A model generated the notes under the pieces. The model searched no databases and was not told the DNA's origin. It saw nothing but the letters and a program-made list of their open reading frames with translations. The position numbers and the translations under genes are program-made. Below, one piece after another: positions 14,470-27,929 of a stretch of DNA of 64,000 nucleotides. The stretch is from assembly GCA_008694505.1 (NCBI GenBank), contig VZDJ01001050.1, positions 1,226,882 to 1,290,881 of the forward strand, given 5' to 3'. Source of the stretch: Cyanoderma ruficeps (Eukaryota; Chordata; Aves; Passeriformes; Timaliidae). Each line of letters begins with the position of its first letter. Position 1 is the first letter of the stretch.

Positions 14470-14762
14470 TGAGAAGAAGAAGGAAAAGAGAGAAAGAAGG
14501 AATCAAGGAAGAAGGGAAACAAGGAAGGAAGGAAGGAAACCAGGAAACAAGGAACCAAGGAAATGGAGGTAGGGAGGGAGGCAAAGAAGGGAGGCAGGAA
14601 AGAAGGAAGGAAGGCAGGCAGCAAGGAAGGCAGGAAGAAAGGTAGGAAGGCAGGAAGGAAGGAAGGAAGGCAGGCAGGAAGGAAGGCAGGCAGGCAGGAA
14701 GGCAGCAGGAAGGAAGGCAGGAATGAAGGCAGGAATGAAGGCAGGCAGGAAGGAAGGAAGGA
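14470..14762. repeat. Compound GGAA/GGCA/GAAA purine array
   Basis: About 290 bases almost entirely of purines on the plus strand, built from GGAA units mixed with GGCA, GGAAAC and GGAATGAA variants. The long minus-strand frames rich in Leu-Pro-Ser across it are translation artefacts of the repeat, not a gene. Homopurine arrays of this length can form triplex DNA, and GGAA units are ETS-type core sites. Whether either applies here is unknown. Confidence 0.93.
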
Positions 14763-14965
14763 CTCGTCTTTGAAATAGTAGCAAGATTTTTTAATCCTAC
14801 TTCTCCATTTTAAAATTTCAAAATCACTCAAGAAGACCCTTTAACCTCATCAATATTATATGGAAGTCCTCACACGTACAGCCTGTTGCACATGAAAGAT
14901 TGCTGTTTGATTCCCGGCACAGCTGGGGTCCGGGGCTTCAGGCAGCAGGACTGCATGAATTTAAC

Positions 14966-15049
14966 AACACTTCTACTTGAGGAAGTGTAAATCCTGAGGA
15001 AGAAGAAATCCTCAGGAAGAACACTTCTACTTGAGGAAGTGCAAATCCT
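14966..15049. repeat. Short tandem duplication with internal hairpin
   Basis: A 30-base unit beginning AACACTTCTACTTGAGGAAG occurs at 14966-14995 and again at 15020-15049 with one mismatch (period 54). Between the copies sit TCCTGAGGA (14992-15000) and its reverse complement TCCTCAGGA (15009-15017), a perfect 9-bp stem with an 8-base loop. It looks like a local duplication, with no sign of a gene. Confidence 0.8.
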
Positions 15050-18000
15050 TGGAGAAGCATGCTGATGATGACCCGTTGCATCCTTCTGCAATTCAGCTTT
15101 GAATGGGATTTCTACACTGGTTATTCAACCTATAAAGTTGTAGTATAGTCAAAATGTATTAAAAGCAATTCCAAAATTATTATCACAAAAGCAAGTGACA
15201 AAGTCATTCCACAGTCATTTGAAGACCTCAGTTTTCTGTACTTTGCAAATATTTTGATGGATAGTTTGTTTACAGAGCAAAGAAATCCCTAACTCTGGGA
15301 TGAATGGTCATTCCCTGTGGAATTTGAGATATGTATTTATTATTTCTTTAGACTGCTTACTCATTGTAAGGGTTTTTATCACCCACAAAGAGAGACGGAA
15401 TAGTGATGGCAAATAACTCATGTAGTGAGAGATTGGTATCTTTTAAGAAGAATTAAAGGAAAGCAACAAGCAACCCCAATGTCCCCTGCACAGCTTTGAG
15501 CAGTTACACTGAAGGGGTTTAGCAGGGGTATGGAGGGAAGCATCTTTCTTGGCTGGCAGAACGGAGACAGAGATGTATACCAGTGGCGCATGTGGCTAAA
15601 TCCAATTTTGTTTGCAGAAGGCAACAGAGCTGTGATTCATAAACTGGTAGTCTGGCTACTGCCTAATTCCTTGAGTTGCAGCAAGATCTTCATAGTCACT
15701 CATACCTTACTGTTCACCCATCATCCCCATACTTAGGAAATCACATCAGGAATGCAAAGTCCATAAAATCAATGGAGAAAATGGTTTGTCTAAGTCTGAG
15801 TCATCTCTCTAACCTTGTGATTTTCAACTAAGCTGAACAACTTTTGTTGACATTGACAAGTACTGCTATTTATGAAGTTACTGTACTTGTTCACCCATGC
15901 AGTTATTGACTACAAGAATTTTTTGTCTTTTCCTCATACCACATAACTTTCCTCATCTGTTCCCCAGTGGAAAAAGAAACTGTAGTTTTACTTAGAGTCA
16001 CTTAAGAATTACAGCTTCTGCTGCATTTTCAGAATAGTTAAGAGAATGCGTTTCTTTCCAAAGGAGTGGTGTTAAAGATTCAAGGTATGATACTAAATCT
16101 CTGTTTCACAAACAAAACAATATGCCCAGAAAAATGCAGCCAAGGTGCATTAAAAATAAACAAGAGATAAGCAAGGAATGCAGCTATTGCTCTTTTCAGA
16201 AGTTCAGAAAAAGAACTTCTACCTTCATGGTTTGTGAAGCGATAAAAGCTTTGCAAAATACCAACAGTAAGAAACATGGTGTTTTCTGTCAGATGCTGCA
16301 CAACAGGGACATGGAGGCATCTGAACTCATCAAGGTGGTCAAGTATTTGCCAGGGTGAGGCCAACACCCCTTCTTTGTCATGAAACACAGATGCAGTGTT
16401 TCAAGTTATAGCCAGGAAAATTATCTCTATGTGTATGTGCAAGGATCACATCTGTTCTCCAAGGTGTTTGTATCTGAAATATTACCAGTTAGATAGGAAA
16501 TTAATTTCACTGTGAATTAAGATGGCTGGGTTTTATGAGCACAAAGGTGCATTTGTATAATTTTAGAGATGCAAAATTAGAATGCAGTTTTGATCATTTT
16601 GTTCATGGCTATAACCATTGGCTTTTTATTGTCCTTATAACAGCAAAAAGACTTTCTTCCTCCAGACCTAACAGAGCTCCCTGAAAGTTGCACTGTGGGT
16701 CTCCTAAATTTCCCTAATATAAGACGAAAATGTGTATCTTGCTTTTGGTCTCATCTCCTCAGAAGCTGAAAAAAAAAAAATCACTATCCCTAGGAAGTGG
16801 CACACAGTCAGCACTTAGATGCTGTAGTCAAAGGCATTTTACAAATGTTTAGGTATATTATTTCCATATTAAGAAAATTAATTAAATGTTGGAAGCAGCT
16901 CCAGACCTGCAAACACATTATGAGTAAAGAATGGATGTTTTGGAACATGAAACTGATCGGCAAAAACTAACTAATAGAAAGTATAACCGGCTGGTCTCAA
17001 AATATTGCTAAATTCTGTCCTTGATTTCTGTGAAGATTTTACATGGTTTAGATGTAAATTTTTTATGGCTTTCATGCAATTAAATGGTGAAGTGCATCAT
17101 TCCTGGACACAAACAAAGCAATGTCCTCAAAGCTTCTAGTACTGCAGTGTAAATAAATAATAGTACCTTACATTATTATATTCAGTAGTATCAAATAGGG
17201 GAGAGATGTAAGCAGAATGACTGATTTTTTTTTAAATCCACTAATAGTTCTTCATAAGGATAAGGTAAACCACAATCAAATTGTGAATTAAGTTATTTCA
17301 GAAGACTTAAAACAGCACAACAGTAGGCAGTAAAATTTGGCACCAAATGTATAAAATTTCTGGCAAGTAAATATAAAATTAGTGTTTGGCATTAGAGCAA
17401 AATGAGCCCACTGAAATCACAGTGCTCACATTTGACAGCATTAGAAAACTCCATAACAAAACCACCCCAAATAACTGTAACTGCCATTTTCCCTAGCAAT
17501 ATAATCAGCAAACAGGTTCTGTAGGATGTGAAGTCTGAAGAACCTGCATGAAATAGCAGCACCTCAGCTGAAATAGCAAAATTGTCCTGACATTACAGTT
17601 GTGGAAATAAATTGAACACCTTCCTTTAACAAAAGGAATTTTGTATTAACAAAATCCATGTAAAAGTTTTTTTAAAAATTAAACAAATAAAATCAACAAG
17701 CATAATATACCATATATTTGCATGTATCTTACCATTGTAGATTAATACCAGCTCTGTTTCTTTCCCCTTTCAGAAGGAGAAATGTGAAGTTGATGAAAGA
17801 CCAACAACACAAAAATTGTTAGCTGCCAGAACAATTAACAAATGTTTGTTAGATTGTTTTATTTATAATCTGACATGCAAAACCATAAAGCTCAAATTCT
17901 TCATACAAATGAGGTCCCTGCCCAGCATCCTTTGCGAATCAACAGTGGTTTTTTACAAGGGTTTCATTATCAGATGCCCTTGAAAAATTCTGAGTCTGAG

Positions 18001-21000
18001 GGGCTCTGGAGGGCATGCAATATTACTTAATAACACTCGAATTGTATGTTAGTGTATTGATCTATGATGTGTGCCATTTGTACAGACTGGCAATTAGTTT
18101 AAAGTCTAAACAGCTAGGATTTCTGTTTTAAATTCTGATGTTCAGTTGCCATGGGATAAGGACAACTGCTTATGTATCTGTTATGGGGTGAAATCGAAAG
18201 ACTTATTTGACTTAAAAATTTTCAATCGGTCTAAAGGAGTGTAGGAATTATCGGATAAAATCTTCAATACTTTCTAATCTTGGTAGCTATTCAAATAGCT
18301 CCCAAAGCTATACTATCTGAGTGTCTACAATACATAGGTGTTATTTCATCTATTCTGATAAGGAATTTATATGTAAACCAGTAAAAAAAAAATCCTAAAA
18401 ACAAAACAAACTAAAAAAATTCTATGTAAAGAAATAATAGAACAGCACACAGACAAATCCAAGCCAAATAAAAATTAACTTTAAATGCTTGCCCTCTGCA
18501 GTATATTGTGTTCACACAACCAATTAAAAGAAATGCCATCTCGTTTGGAAAATATCTATTGATTTCCCAGTTCATCAGATCAGTTTGATGTGTCCGGCAA
18601 TGGCTCCTATGACATCATCAATATTTTTCTATTTAGAATAATGACTTATTTTATATGCCAAGAGCTATAAAAAAGTCCATATACATATATTTCTAAAGAC
18701 ATCAGCTTAAAAACCATCTTGATTTCCCTCCTTAACATAAAATATTTTTTATCCAACTTTTAAAAAAAATTTGGGATCTTGCCATGAGATTAATTTATGA
18801 AACTCAGTAAATTTGTTTAGTTTATAAACTGATCTCTAAATCATGTTTCCCCTATTAGATGCTGTCGCTTTGGCCTGCATTTGGGGTCCAAATTACACAC
18901 ATTTTTCTTTTCGATTATGCAGAACACATTTCAGAGAAATTCGCCCAGGCCTGCTTCTCCCCTCCTTTCTTCTTTTCCAGCCTCCTGTCTCTTTTAACAG
19001 CTACATATACCTCTAAATCCTTCTACAGAGTCAAAACGCATCCATTCAGCTAGATGTTTATTCTGCTCAATTCACTCATGTATGTTTTTTAAGATATACT
19101 TACAGCTGACTCCCAGCTCAGTTTCTAGCAATGCAAAAGAATATTTATATGCCCTGGACATAGATGAGCCTTTAATCAGACCTCTTCATAGAGCCAATTG
19201 GCATATAAAAATGAGGCAAAATCCGAGCCAGGAACCAGCCATGAGACAGTTCTCACATCTAACCCCACGCAATTCTTTCTTCCAAGATTCTCACTCTGGG
19301 AATGGGGGAAGTGGAGGAAATTCCTTATCTTTTCTACTTCTTCCCAGCCTATTCAGCATAGTAGGCTCTCAAGTGCCCCTCAGGCACGATTTCATCATGG
19401 GCCATGTTGAAGCTTAGCAAGCTTGGAAAGCTCCTTTTCCCTGGAATTGCAGGAAAATCGAGTGGTGTTGCTATTTTTGAATATTTTTGAATATTCTTGG
19501 TTTGAACTGCTATGTAAGTCAGCCTGTTTCAAGGGGCACGGCCTGTGGGACCCTGTATAAAGCAGGCTATACCCTTGCAGCACGGCTGACTGACAAAGAA
19601 CTAGCTCTTCTGCCACTGGCAATGCCACCACTTACTCAAACTCTGTCTGGGGCCCACCACAGCACTCTGAACACCCAAAAACAAAACACGTGGCTCCAAA
19701 CCCAGTGATTCATCTTACCACTTCTGTAGTCCCTGGAATGTGGTTTGCTGACCTCTGGTGGTTATCCAAGCTACAAGAGACGTGGCCTGCCTGTCGGACC
19801 TGGAAAGTCAAAAAGGAAAATTTATTAACTCCCAAGGGGGGTGCAACCATGGTGTTATACAGTGGGAAAAGCTAAAGATTTAAATCCAAATTTTTTAGAA
19901 GCTACTGTCCTATGCTGCTGGAAAATTAAAGTGCAATCTTCTGTTGCTTTATCTTGGTATCAATTTACCCAGCAAAAAGAACAGAAGTAAACAAAGCACA
20001 GTGATAGCTTCTGTGACACAATGGCTCTCATCTAGTTTGTTTCTTTTGCTCTTGCTGCTTGCATGGCTCATCACTCTAATTCCTAATGGCCCTGTGTTTC
20101 CCGGGGAAGGCTGATGCCCTCTAGCACCAGACAAGGGGTGCCTGCAGTGTCCGGGGCTTAAAGCCACAAAGGCCGAAGAGCAGGGGCCGTGTCCTTTGTA
20201 AGTTTACACATAGTCTGTCCCAAGAAAACTCTGGGTAAGGCAAAGGATTACCTCTTTTGTTTTGAGCCTAAACCCTTGGTTTGAACTTGTCTTCCAAAGC
20301 AAGTCTAAGGTGAAACTGAGTCAACAACAGTGTATGCAGGGTCGGAAGAAGGCCGAGTCCCCAGAACAATGTTCAGCTGGTGGAGATGCACAGCTTCCCC
20401 CTCTGTCCCTAACAGCTCTTCCTACCACACATTGCCCAGCGAGTCAGTGAGCAGCCCAGGATTGCATTAGTTTCATCCTCTCAGAATGAAAAAAAGCAAG
20501 CCCTTCATCTCAGATGTTATTAAAGTCGGCTATGAGTCATGTTTGTCCTTGGTTATATTCCTTCCAAGGAAGTATTTTCCTCTGCCCATGGAAATGTACA
20601 CTAAATATAAACACAGCTTTCCAGTGACATTTGACCAGTTTAATGACTATACCATCTTCAAGGACACTTTCTGTTCTCATGTACTGAGTCCAGATTGTTT
20701 CTATTTGCATTTTTCTGACAGAATAGTCGCTAAAACAGACTACAGTCTATTTGAGTCTGAAATAACTTCTGGTTACATGACTGCCTGAGATTTTCCATTT
20801 AAAAAGTGACAAACATTCTCTCCTTTTTCTTGTTACCAGTCAACATGCATTACTCAATTCAACACCTTATTGTCTAATCTATTTTTCTAGCTTTGTCACT
20901 GATCCCTTAAACTCCCTATCTGTTAGCAGTGCTTCTCATGATTTGTTGAATAACAGTGAATTATTTGATACAGCCAATACCAAAAAGGATTCCAATGAGT

Positions 21001-23374
21001 ATACTTTTAAGATCAATCTACTGTAAAAAACTTGTTCCAAATGAATTTTTTCAGCCCAGTCCTGATTTAAACAGGAAGGATAGACTTCTATGTTGGAAAA
21101 TAATGTAGCAGATGGTCAAGACAATATCAGGGTATCATGCTTCTAGAAAATGAAAAACCACATCCTCACTAACCATTCTACAAATGGCATTAAACTCATG
21201 TTGTGCTAAAGAAACGTAAAAATAGTGTGTGAATATGGCTTTAGGGTGAGCAGCCTGACTTAATTTACACTATTTTTCTGGACCGAGTTTATAAAGAATC
21301 TATAGAATAGCACCCTTACAGATGACTCTTGGGACAAATGATCTATCTAAACAGGTCACAATTCTCTTGTGAGGCCAGGTATAGGCAGCATTTTCAGTAC
21401 CTGCTTGGGAGACAATAGTTTATTTCTTTACTAAGGGCTAAAATTTGTCCTCTGATATGTTTGAATGGCTCCCAGTGAAGTAAATGAAAATGTCAATTAA
21501 TTATTTAGCTTAGTTACAGGGGTAAAACCAGAGCGATAATGAGAAGAAATTAAAAGAAGAAAAATTTAGATTGACTATCAGAAGAAAATCCCAGGCAGAA
21601 AGACTATTTGCATACATCTCTGTCTCAGTTCTTGAACTGGATCTGGACTACACTTTGCCCATCATCATCATAACATTAGACAGTGCAGTAATTTCTCAAG
21701 GGAAAAGAACACTTGGAAACATTTAAAGTAGATTGGAGAAAAATCAGGAAATATAGCACAGAAATCAATTCCACATTAACAGGAAGATATAGTGGTTGAT
21801 CTTTATCATCTTTGCATTCCACATCTTATAGCCTATTTCCAGCTCCAGGATACAGAAGTCTGAGGAGTCACGTGAAAGGAGGCAGTTGTAGTTACTGGGT
21901 AAATAAATGCTTCTACTCCTTACAACAAATAATCTCCTGTATGGAAAGTGCTTGGAGCCTACAGAACAATGTTTGCCCCTTCTTTCTCAGCAATGCAAAG
22001 AAGCAGATTGATAAAGCCAAGCTTATTGTTCACACGCAAGATACACAGTTGTTACAACTACTGGAGGTAAAGTCTGATAGTGAATCAAAGTGGCTCTGTG
22101 TGTTTCCATGATGTGTGTCCATGGATGAAGGTAAGCCTTGTCCTTCCTGTTGAAGTCAGCCAGAGTGAGCCTGCAGATCACTGGGATCATTCAATAATGT
22201 TTAAATCAGAAGAAAGGCATACAGACAAATAGTGCAGCAGTCCCACTGCTGTGCAATCTAACTCCAGAAATTTTGCAGTAAGCTTCCTTGAGATAGGAAA
22301 AGAGTGCACTACATTTGTGCAGCTTGGGAAACTGGAATACCATGCTAAAAATTACTTCCACTAAACTTGTCTGCAACAGAGGATATGTACCTCATCTTCA
22401 ACACTTGAATAAAACATCAAATCATATGTCCTTAGTATAAACAAGTTGAATATGAGATGCAGAGGGTAATGTGTGAATCATACAGGACTAAAAACTGTTG
22501 TGCAAATACACTCTTGCATGCATACTCTAAATCACGGCAGCAGAAATGATGGCAAAGCCTTTATGTTTCCTTACAATGCAACTCTTTGAAACACTGTTAG
22601 CAGGGTCTCTCTCTCTCCATCATGTCATATAGGACAAGGAATGGGACAAATCCTTGGTTCTCAATTCAGTGACATGCCAGCTTTATATAGGCATCCTGAA
22701 TGAGGCCCTGTGCCTGCAAGGGAAATTTAATTGGATTTCTTTACAGCTTGCAACAATCCAATGAAAAATTATGTAAGAATAGCATGATTCAATTTCAGCA
22801 TGCACTTGAATAATAATATTTTTCAAAGAAAGAATTCTTCAGGTACACATAGGGGAAAAAAAAAAGAAAAAAGGTGAAAATGAAAACAATGTAAACCAGC
22901 AGTTCTCAATCCAAACAGACTGCATGGCTTAACTTTACTCACAACAGCACAGACATTGTACGTGTCATTGTCCCAAGTCAGGATATAAAAGCACAAATTG
23001 TATATTATTCTATGTGAATATATAAACTTCGTAGCTTCTGGATTTGACTTTTAGGAATAATAATGGAATCTTTCATTTTGTCTTCATACTCTGAATCAAA
23101 GAGACTAAGAAAATAAAAGAAAATATTGCTTCATCCAGCTATCAGATCAAACTCAATGAATAATGACAAATTTCAAGCATTACAAATTTGTGCTGCCTGA
23201 GTGTAATTTAAATATTTCTCCGCTTTTCATCATAGCTTACAAACATTTTTCACATTAAGTAGTAGCCAAATTCAACCATAAGATCTTTGGGTTTCTTAAG
23301 GACACAAGCAAGGTGCTTGGAAGTGTGCTCCTGTGTGTGTTTGTGCAGTGGCTGTATGGCACACATGCCTAACA
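15050..23374. other. Non-coding, A+T-rich stretch, no gene recognised
   Basis: About 8.3 kb with no recognised gene or clear transposon. 16830-19080 is A+T-rich and free of recognisable repeats. 19180-20460 is more G+C-balanced and contains TATA-like strings (near 19203 and 19556-19562) without an adjacent coding exon that I can support. No tRNA- or rRNA-like sequence seen. Confidence 0.55.
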
Positions 23375-23818
23375 ATTGTACCTCAGGGGCAATGAGGCTA
23401 GTGAAGGATCTAGATATCAGGTCATATGCAGAATGGATGAGGGAGCTGGGGTTGTTGAGCCCACAAAAAAATGGGGCTTGGGGGGAACCTCATCACACCA
23501 CAAATACCTGAAAAGAGGTTATAGCAGGGTGGGTGTCAGCCTCTTCTCCCAGACAGCCGGCAACAGGACAAGGGGAAGTGACTTCAGGCTTCATGGAGGG
23601 AGGTTCAGGTCGGACATCAGGATAAATTTCTTTCCTGACAGGATGATTAAGCATTGAATGGGCTGCCCAGGGAGGTGGTGAAGTCACTGTCCCTGGATGT
23701 GTTCAAGAAACAACTGTGACACTTTGCCAGGGTTTAGTTGGCAAAGTAGTGATTGGACAAAGATTGGATTTGATGATCCTGAAGGTCTTTTTCAACCTAA
23801 GTGATTCTGTGATCCTAA
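23375..23818 (+). mobile_element. CR1 LINE fragment, 3' end
   Basis: A 5'-truncated CR1 retrotransposon carrying the last part of ORF2 and the 3' UTR. Recognisable CR1 landmarks run in order: GAGGGAGCTGGGGTTGTT, a CCTGAAAAGAGGTTATAG-type segment, the CAGGTCGGACATCAGGA segment, GGGCTGCCCAGGGAGGTGG, and a tail near 23800 (GTGATTCTGTGATCC) that resembles the avian CR1 end. CR1 is the dominant LINE of birds and inserts as 5'-truncated copies. The identification is from memory of the family consensus. The subfamily was not resolved. Confidence 0.9.
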
Positions 23819-23866
23819 ATACTACGTGAAAAGTGGCATCTAAATTGACAGCTGTCTGTGGATTTC

Positions 23867-23910
23867 TTTTACATCCAGATAGAGCAAATTTTACATCCAG
23901 ATAGAGTAAA
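23867..23910. repeat. Two-copy 22-bp tandem repeat
   Basis: A 22-base unit starting TTTTACATCCAGATAGAG is present twice head to tail (23867-23888, 23889-23910) with one C/T difference. It lies about 50 bases beyond the CR1 tail and is a local duplication rather than part of the LINE. Confidence 0.85.
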
Positions 23911-25084
23911 TCCAATGGTAAATTCAAATTATTCTATTGTATATATAATGTAAAGTGAGAAACAGTTCTCAAATTATAATCATAACTGCTACTTAACTTC
24001 ACTTAAGTTTAAACCAGTCTGTCTTATATTCTTGTCTTTCAGTGCACAAGTTTTGGAATGGTAATGTAAAAGTATTTTGCATTATTTTCAGTGATTTCAG
24101 CACACAAGGAGGGAAAAAATGAGATTTATGATCCAGAAAAGAGCAAAAGGAAGTTTGAAACTGTAGAATGAACACATTAGTTTTATGCTTCTGGTAAAAT
24201 TATCATCAATCTCAATAAGAATGATATTGATAATAAAGATTTATCATTAGTTTTTAAAAAGAAGGCTGTCTTTCATACATGGCTGAGCTCTTTTTTAGAA
24301 ATTACAGTTCAAAACCTAAAGCCTTTGAAATAAAAAATAATAGTAAGTGCATAGTATTGGAGGAAACAGTAAATTTTGTGATCAAGTACGTAACATTGAC
24401 TTGCAAAACACACAGACCGGTCAGTACTACAGGAGAGATCCCTGTCTTCTGTAGCCCTCTTATTAACATTCTTTATTCTAAAATTTCTTCTACAAAGTTT
24501 TTTTTTAAAACAGCATTCTTATCTAGAGGGTCCTGGTATTTGTCCTGCTTCAGATTCATGCCAGGATGGTTTATGGCCTTATATTTATTGATACTTGAAG
24601 AAGGATTTCCTCAGACAGCCTGCCCCCACCTTTCAAGTACAGAGGCTGTCCTGAGGCTGACAAATTCCTCTAGTATGCTTTGACTGCTGATCAGAGGGTT
24701 CAAGCCCCAGAGGTGCCTATAACTGGCCTCATACTTTTGACATTTTCCCCCACTAATATTTAATTTTATGCCCCTTCTGAGCCCTCACTTTGGAGGAACT
24801 AAATGAAAATTATTATTCCTAAAAGTGTTAAGATTTCAGGGAAAAATAGCAAAGCTGAGCCACGGACCAAGTGGGTTACACCAAGCTATTCCACCACCCA
24901 AGCAGATAAAAGGCTTCTAGTCTGGTGGCTTAACTGGTGGACCCAATGTGGACCTGCTGTGCCTTATTGTACATTTAGCATTAAGATCCTTGGAACTGGG
25001 CAGGAGAGGGAGGAGAATTAGGCTTGTTGGTACAAAGTCTTGCTGTCAAAAAGGAATTTCTGAATCGTTCTGGGGACAAATCTA
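23911..25084. other. Non-coding stretch between CR1 copies
   Basis: No gene recognised. A forward frame at 24279-24683 (134 codons, true ATG) has no recognisable domain, and its composition looks like chance. Confidence 0.5.
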
Positions 25085-25556
25085 ACCTAACTGCAGTGAA
25101 CCTGTGAAGCAAGGCCAGCAGAGGGCCATGAAGATGGTCAGAGGGTTGAAGCACCTCTTCTGTGAAGAGAGACTGACAGGGTTGGGGATGTTCAGCCTGG
25201 AGGAAAGAAGGCTCCAGGGAGACCTTAGAGCAGCCTTCCAGTACCTGAAGGGGCTCTACAAGAAAGCTGGATCTTTTGACAAGGGCATACAGAGATAGGA
25301 TAAGGGGAAATGGCTTTAAACTGAAAGAGGGTAGGCTTTAATAAGATATGAGGAATAAATTCTTTGCTGTGAGGGTGGTGAGGCACTTGAACCATTTACC
25401 TTTAGAAGCTGTGGCTACTCCGTTTCCAGCAGTGTTGAAGGCCAGGTTGGATGTCGAGTTGAGAAACCTGGTCTAGTGAAAGGTGTCCCTGCACATCGCA
25501 GGGAGGGTTAGCAATTTAAGGCACCTTCCACCCAAACCATTCTATGATTCTGTAAC
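25085..25556 (+). mobile_element. CR1 LINE fragment, 3' end
   Basis: A second truncated CR1 in forward orientation. It contains the typical string CAGCCTGGAGGAAAGAAGGC, then TACCTGAAGGGGCTCTACAA, the AGGATAAGGGGAAATGGC segment, GGTGGTGAGGCACTTGAACC, and the tail AAACCATTCTATGATTCTGT, which is the diagnostic avian CR1 terminus. Many substitutions and small gaps relative to the family pattern suggest an old insertion. It differs in detail from the copy at 23.4 kb, so it is probably another subfamily. Confidence 0.93.
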
Positions 25557-27929
25557 AGGAAACTATAGTATTCAAAATGTGCAGGGGAAAACATATAAAT
25601 GTCTTTTTCTAGAAACAAAAAGGAGCACCAACAAGAAGTCCCCAAATTTTCAGAACTTTCCCTGGGAGAGCCTTTAAGAATAATGAAGAATGCAAAATTA
25701 CTCTGGCGTCTTAGTGGAGTGCTGTTTAAACTTAACTGTCTTCCCTAATTTAACACTTGTGGCCTTGAAAACTTCTGGGGATGGACATACACAGCTTCTC
25801 TGGACAACATGTTCCAGTGCCTCTTGTACGCCAGTGTGTTACTGCCCTGTAATGTTTCATATATATTCGCACTTTCGAGAAAAGTTCTTCTGGTCTGGAA
25901 AATTCAGCTAAGTGGTTTTTACATTCTCCAAGGTCCAGAATAATTTATTGAAATATGAGGAGGTAAAGGTCAGTTAGCATTCAAACCTTGATAACTGCCC
26001 TGCAGAGGTGGATGAAAATTTTGCCGTGGAATCTCATGGGTCAACACTTGGCCTTATGAAGCTCAGAACTTTGTAGCTTTAAATTTTATGGGGTTTGATT
26101 ATGATTTGTTAGTGATTTTTGTTTGGAAAATGATGGACAAAGTCAGGTTTTTTCTTGATCGAATTCCATCTTCAGAAATATTTATCTGCAAGCAGGGATC
26201 TCTGATGATGTTAACATCCATCTCCACTAACCTTCCATCCACAGCATCACTCTCAAAGTTGCTGTTTGTTACAAAGGACACAAATCATCCTATTAATGTC
26301 AAAAAATAAGTCACTTAAGCCCTTGCCCTCTGCTAGGAGTGTTGAATATGGGTTTCTATTTGTCTTTGTCTGGCATGGCAGACAAATTTGATTGGAGGGC
26401 AGATGTGTGGGTTGATACTATAATTGTTTTCTGTATAAACATTGTCATGAGAGCAAAGCATACAAAAACAATAGTCTGTGTCTTGTGACTGGACAGATCT
26501 ATCTTGTACAAATAAAGCATTTACATATTAATTATAGTTGTGAGGAATTCTTTAACAGCCCTACTTAAAAGCAGACACCTGCTATTGAAACTAAATTCCT
26601 TTATGTTATTTTGATAAGCATGTACTTTGCTATACTAGTTTGTATTGCATCAATATGCTGCGTGTCACTAATCCTCATTCTTTAGATGCTTAAGACTAAG
26701 ATACCTTAATTTAGAGGAAACTCAAACTAAATGAACAAGTAACCCCCTTGTGAAGTTCTTTGACATTGTTTGCTATATATATAAATGCAAAAATAAAGAG
26801 AAAATTGCATTACAGATATATTTTTGTTTACTTAAATAAGTGTTCTATGATGTAAAATGCAATTTTGAAGGTACAGATTGCTCACATGTGTTTAGAAATT
26901 TAGATCACAGAACCATCACCCAGCAGTCATTTCTTTTCTTTTGTCAAAATATTAGTGTAGCTGGTTTGATGTTAGGCAAATATACTTCACCTGACACATA
27001 CTTTAGACAGAACCAGTGATTAAAGACTACTGAGCTTTTCTATTTTGTTGCCAGCACAGATGTCTTCTTCGAGCATTTGCTTTGTCCTCCTTGACACTTT
27101 CCCTTTTTGCTTCAGTAGCAAAGCAGGAGTAGAATGTGAGTGGATTGGAGAAGTGCTGAAAATTTGCAGCTCTTCCAATCCATCAGTTCCCTTGGATGGA
27201 AGACACCAGGAAGGGGGTAGGAGAGGGAAGGTTGGATGGACCATCAGCTCCTTTAGGAAATGAAAGTTCAGACCCAAGCAGAGGTCAGACCATGCTTCCA
27301 ACTCTAGGTGTTCTGTGCAAACTGTAAAGATTTTGAGCAATTGCCCCTTAGTTTCTGTTTAGTGTTCAAATCAGCAGAACAAAAACATACAGACAAACGT
27401 GTGACTTCAAGGAGAAAGCTAGTAAATGTGTCTTGGACGTCACTCTGAGAATGTACCAGACTAGTAACACCAAAGGCAACAATAACCCCTGGAATAGATG
27501 GAGCATATAGGGAAATTTATTCAGATTAGGCATTATTCATTATATATGAAAAGTAATGCTAAATTTGTCTGTCAGGCTAAATCACATCCGTAGTACTGAA
27601 TTCTTCCAACTTCCAAGACAGAGTGAGTCAGCTTGTGGTAACTCCTGTAGCCTTCCTGGTAACCACCTGGGAGAGCAATATTTGCCATGAACCAGGGATT
27701 GTGTTGAAGTAGTGAAATATTATTTTACTGTGTTGAAGAGTTTCCTGGCACCATTCACTAAATGATGAAGGCTCATTAATGAAATCCATTTTAACAAAAT
27801 CTATGCCTCAGGGTCAGATAAGCCCTCAGAGCTGTCTGTTCAAATGGCAGTAGTTCTGATATTGCCTCCTATACAACCTGCTTGGCAGTACATGGTTTCT
27901 GCTTTAAAGCTAAGGGAAGTTGTTGGAAC
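25557..27929. other. Non-coding stretch between CR1 copies
   Basis: No coding frame or repeat recognised with confidence. Overlapping short frames on both strands near 26090-26310 and 27020-27340 have no family resemblance. Confidence 0.5.

Noticed and set aside
14424..14831. Minus-strand frames of 93-135 codons rich in Leu-Pro-Ser, and a Lys/Gly/Arg-rich forward frame
   Set aside because: They are translations of the GGAA/GGCA microsatellite. The periodic composition follows the repeat, not a protein.
19195..19562. CCAAT plus TATAAAA strings near 19195-19209 and TATAAAG near 19556 as possible promoters
   Set aside because: The CCAAT-TATA spacing is too short in the first case, and no adjacent exon or LTR structure could be supported.
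24279..24683. A 134-codon forward open frame with an ATG
   Set aside because: No family resemblance and no promoter or splice context. It sits between CR1 fragments.
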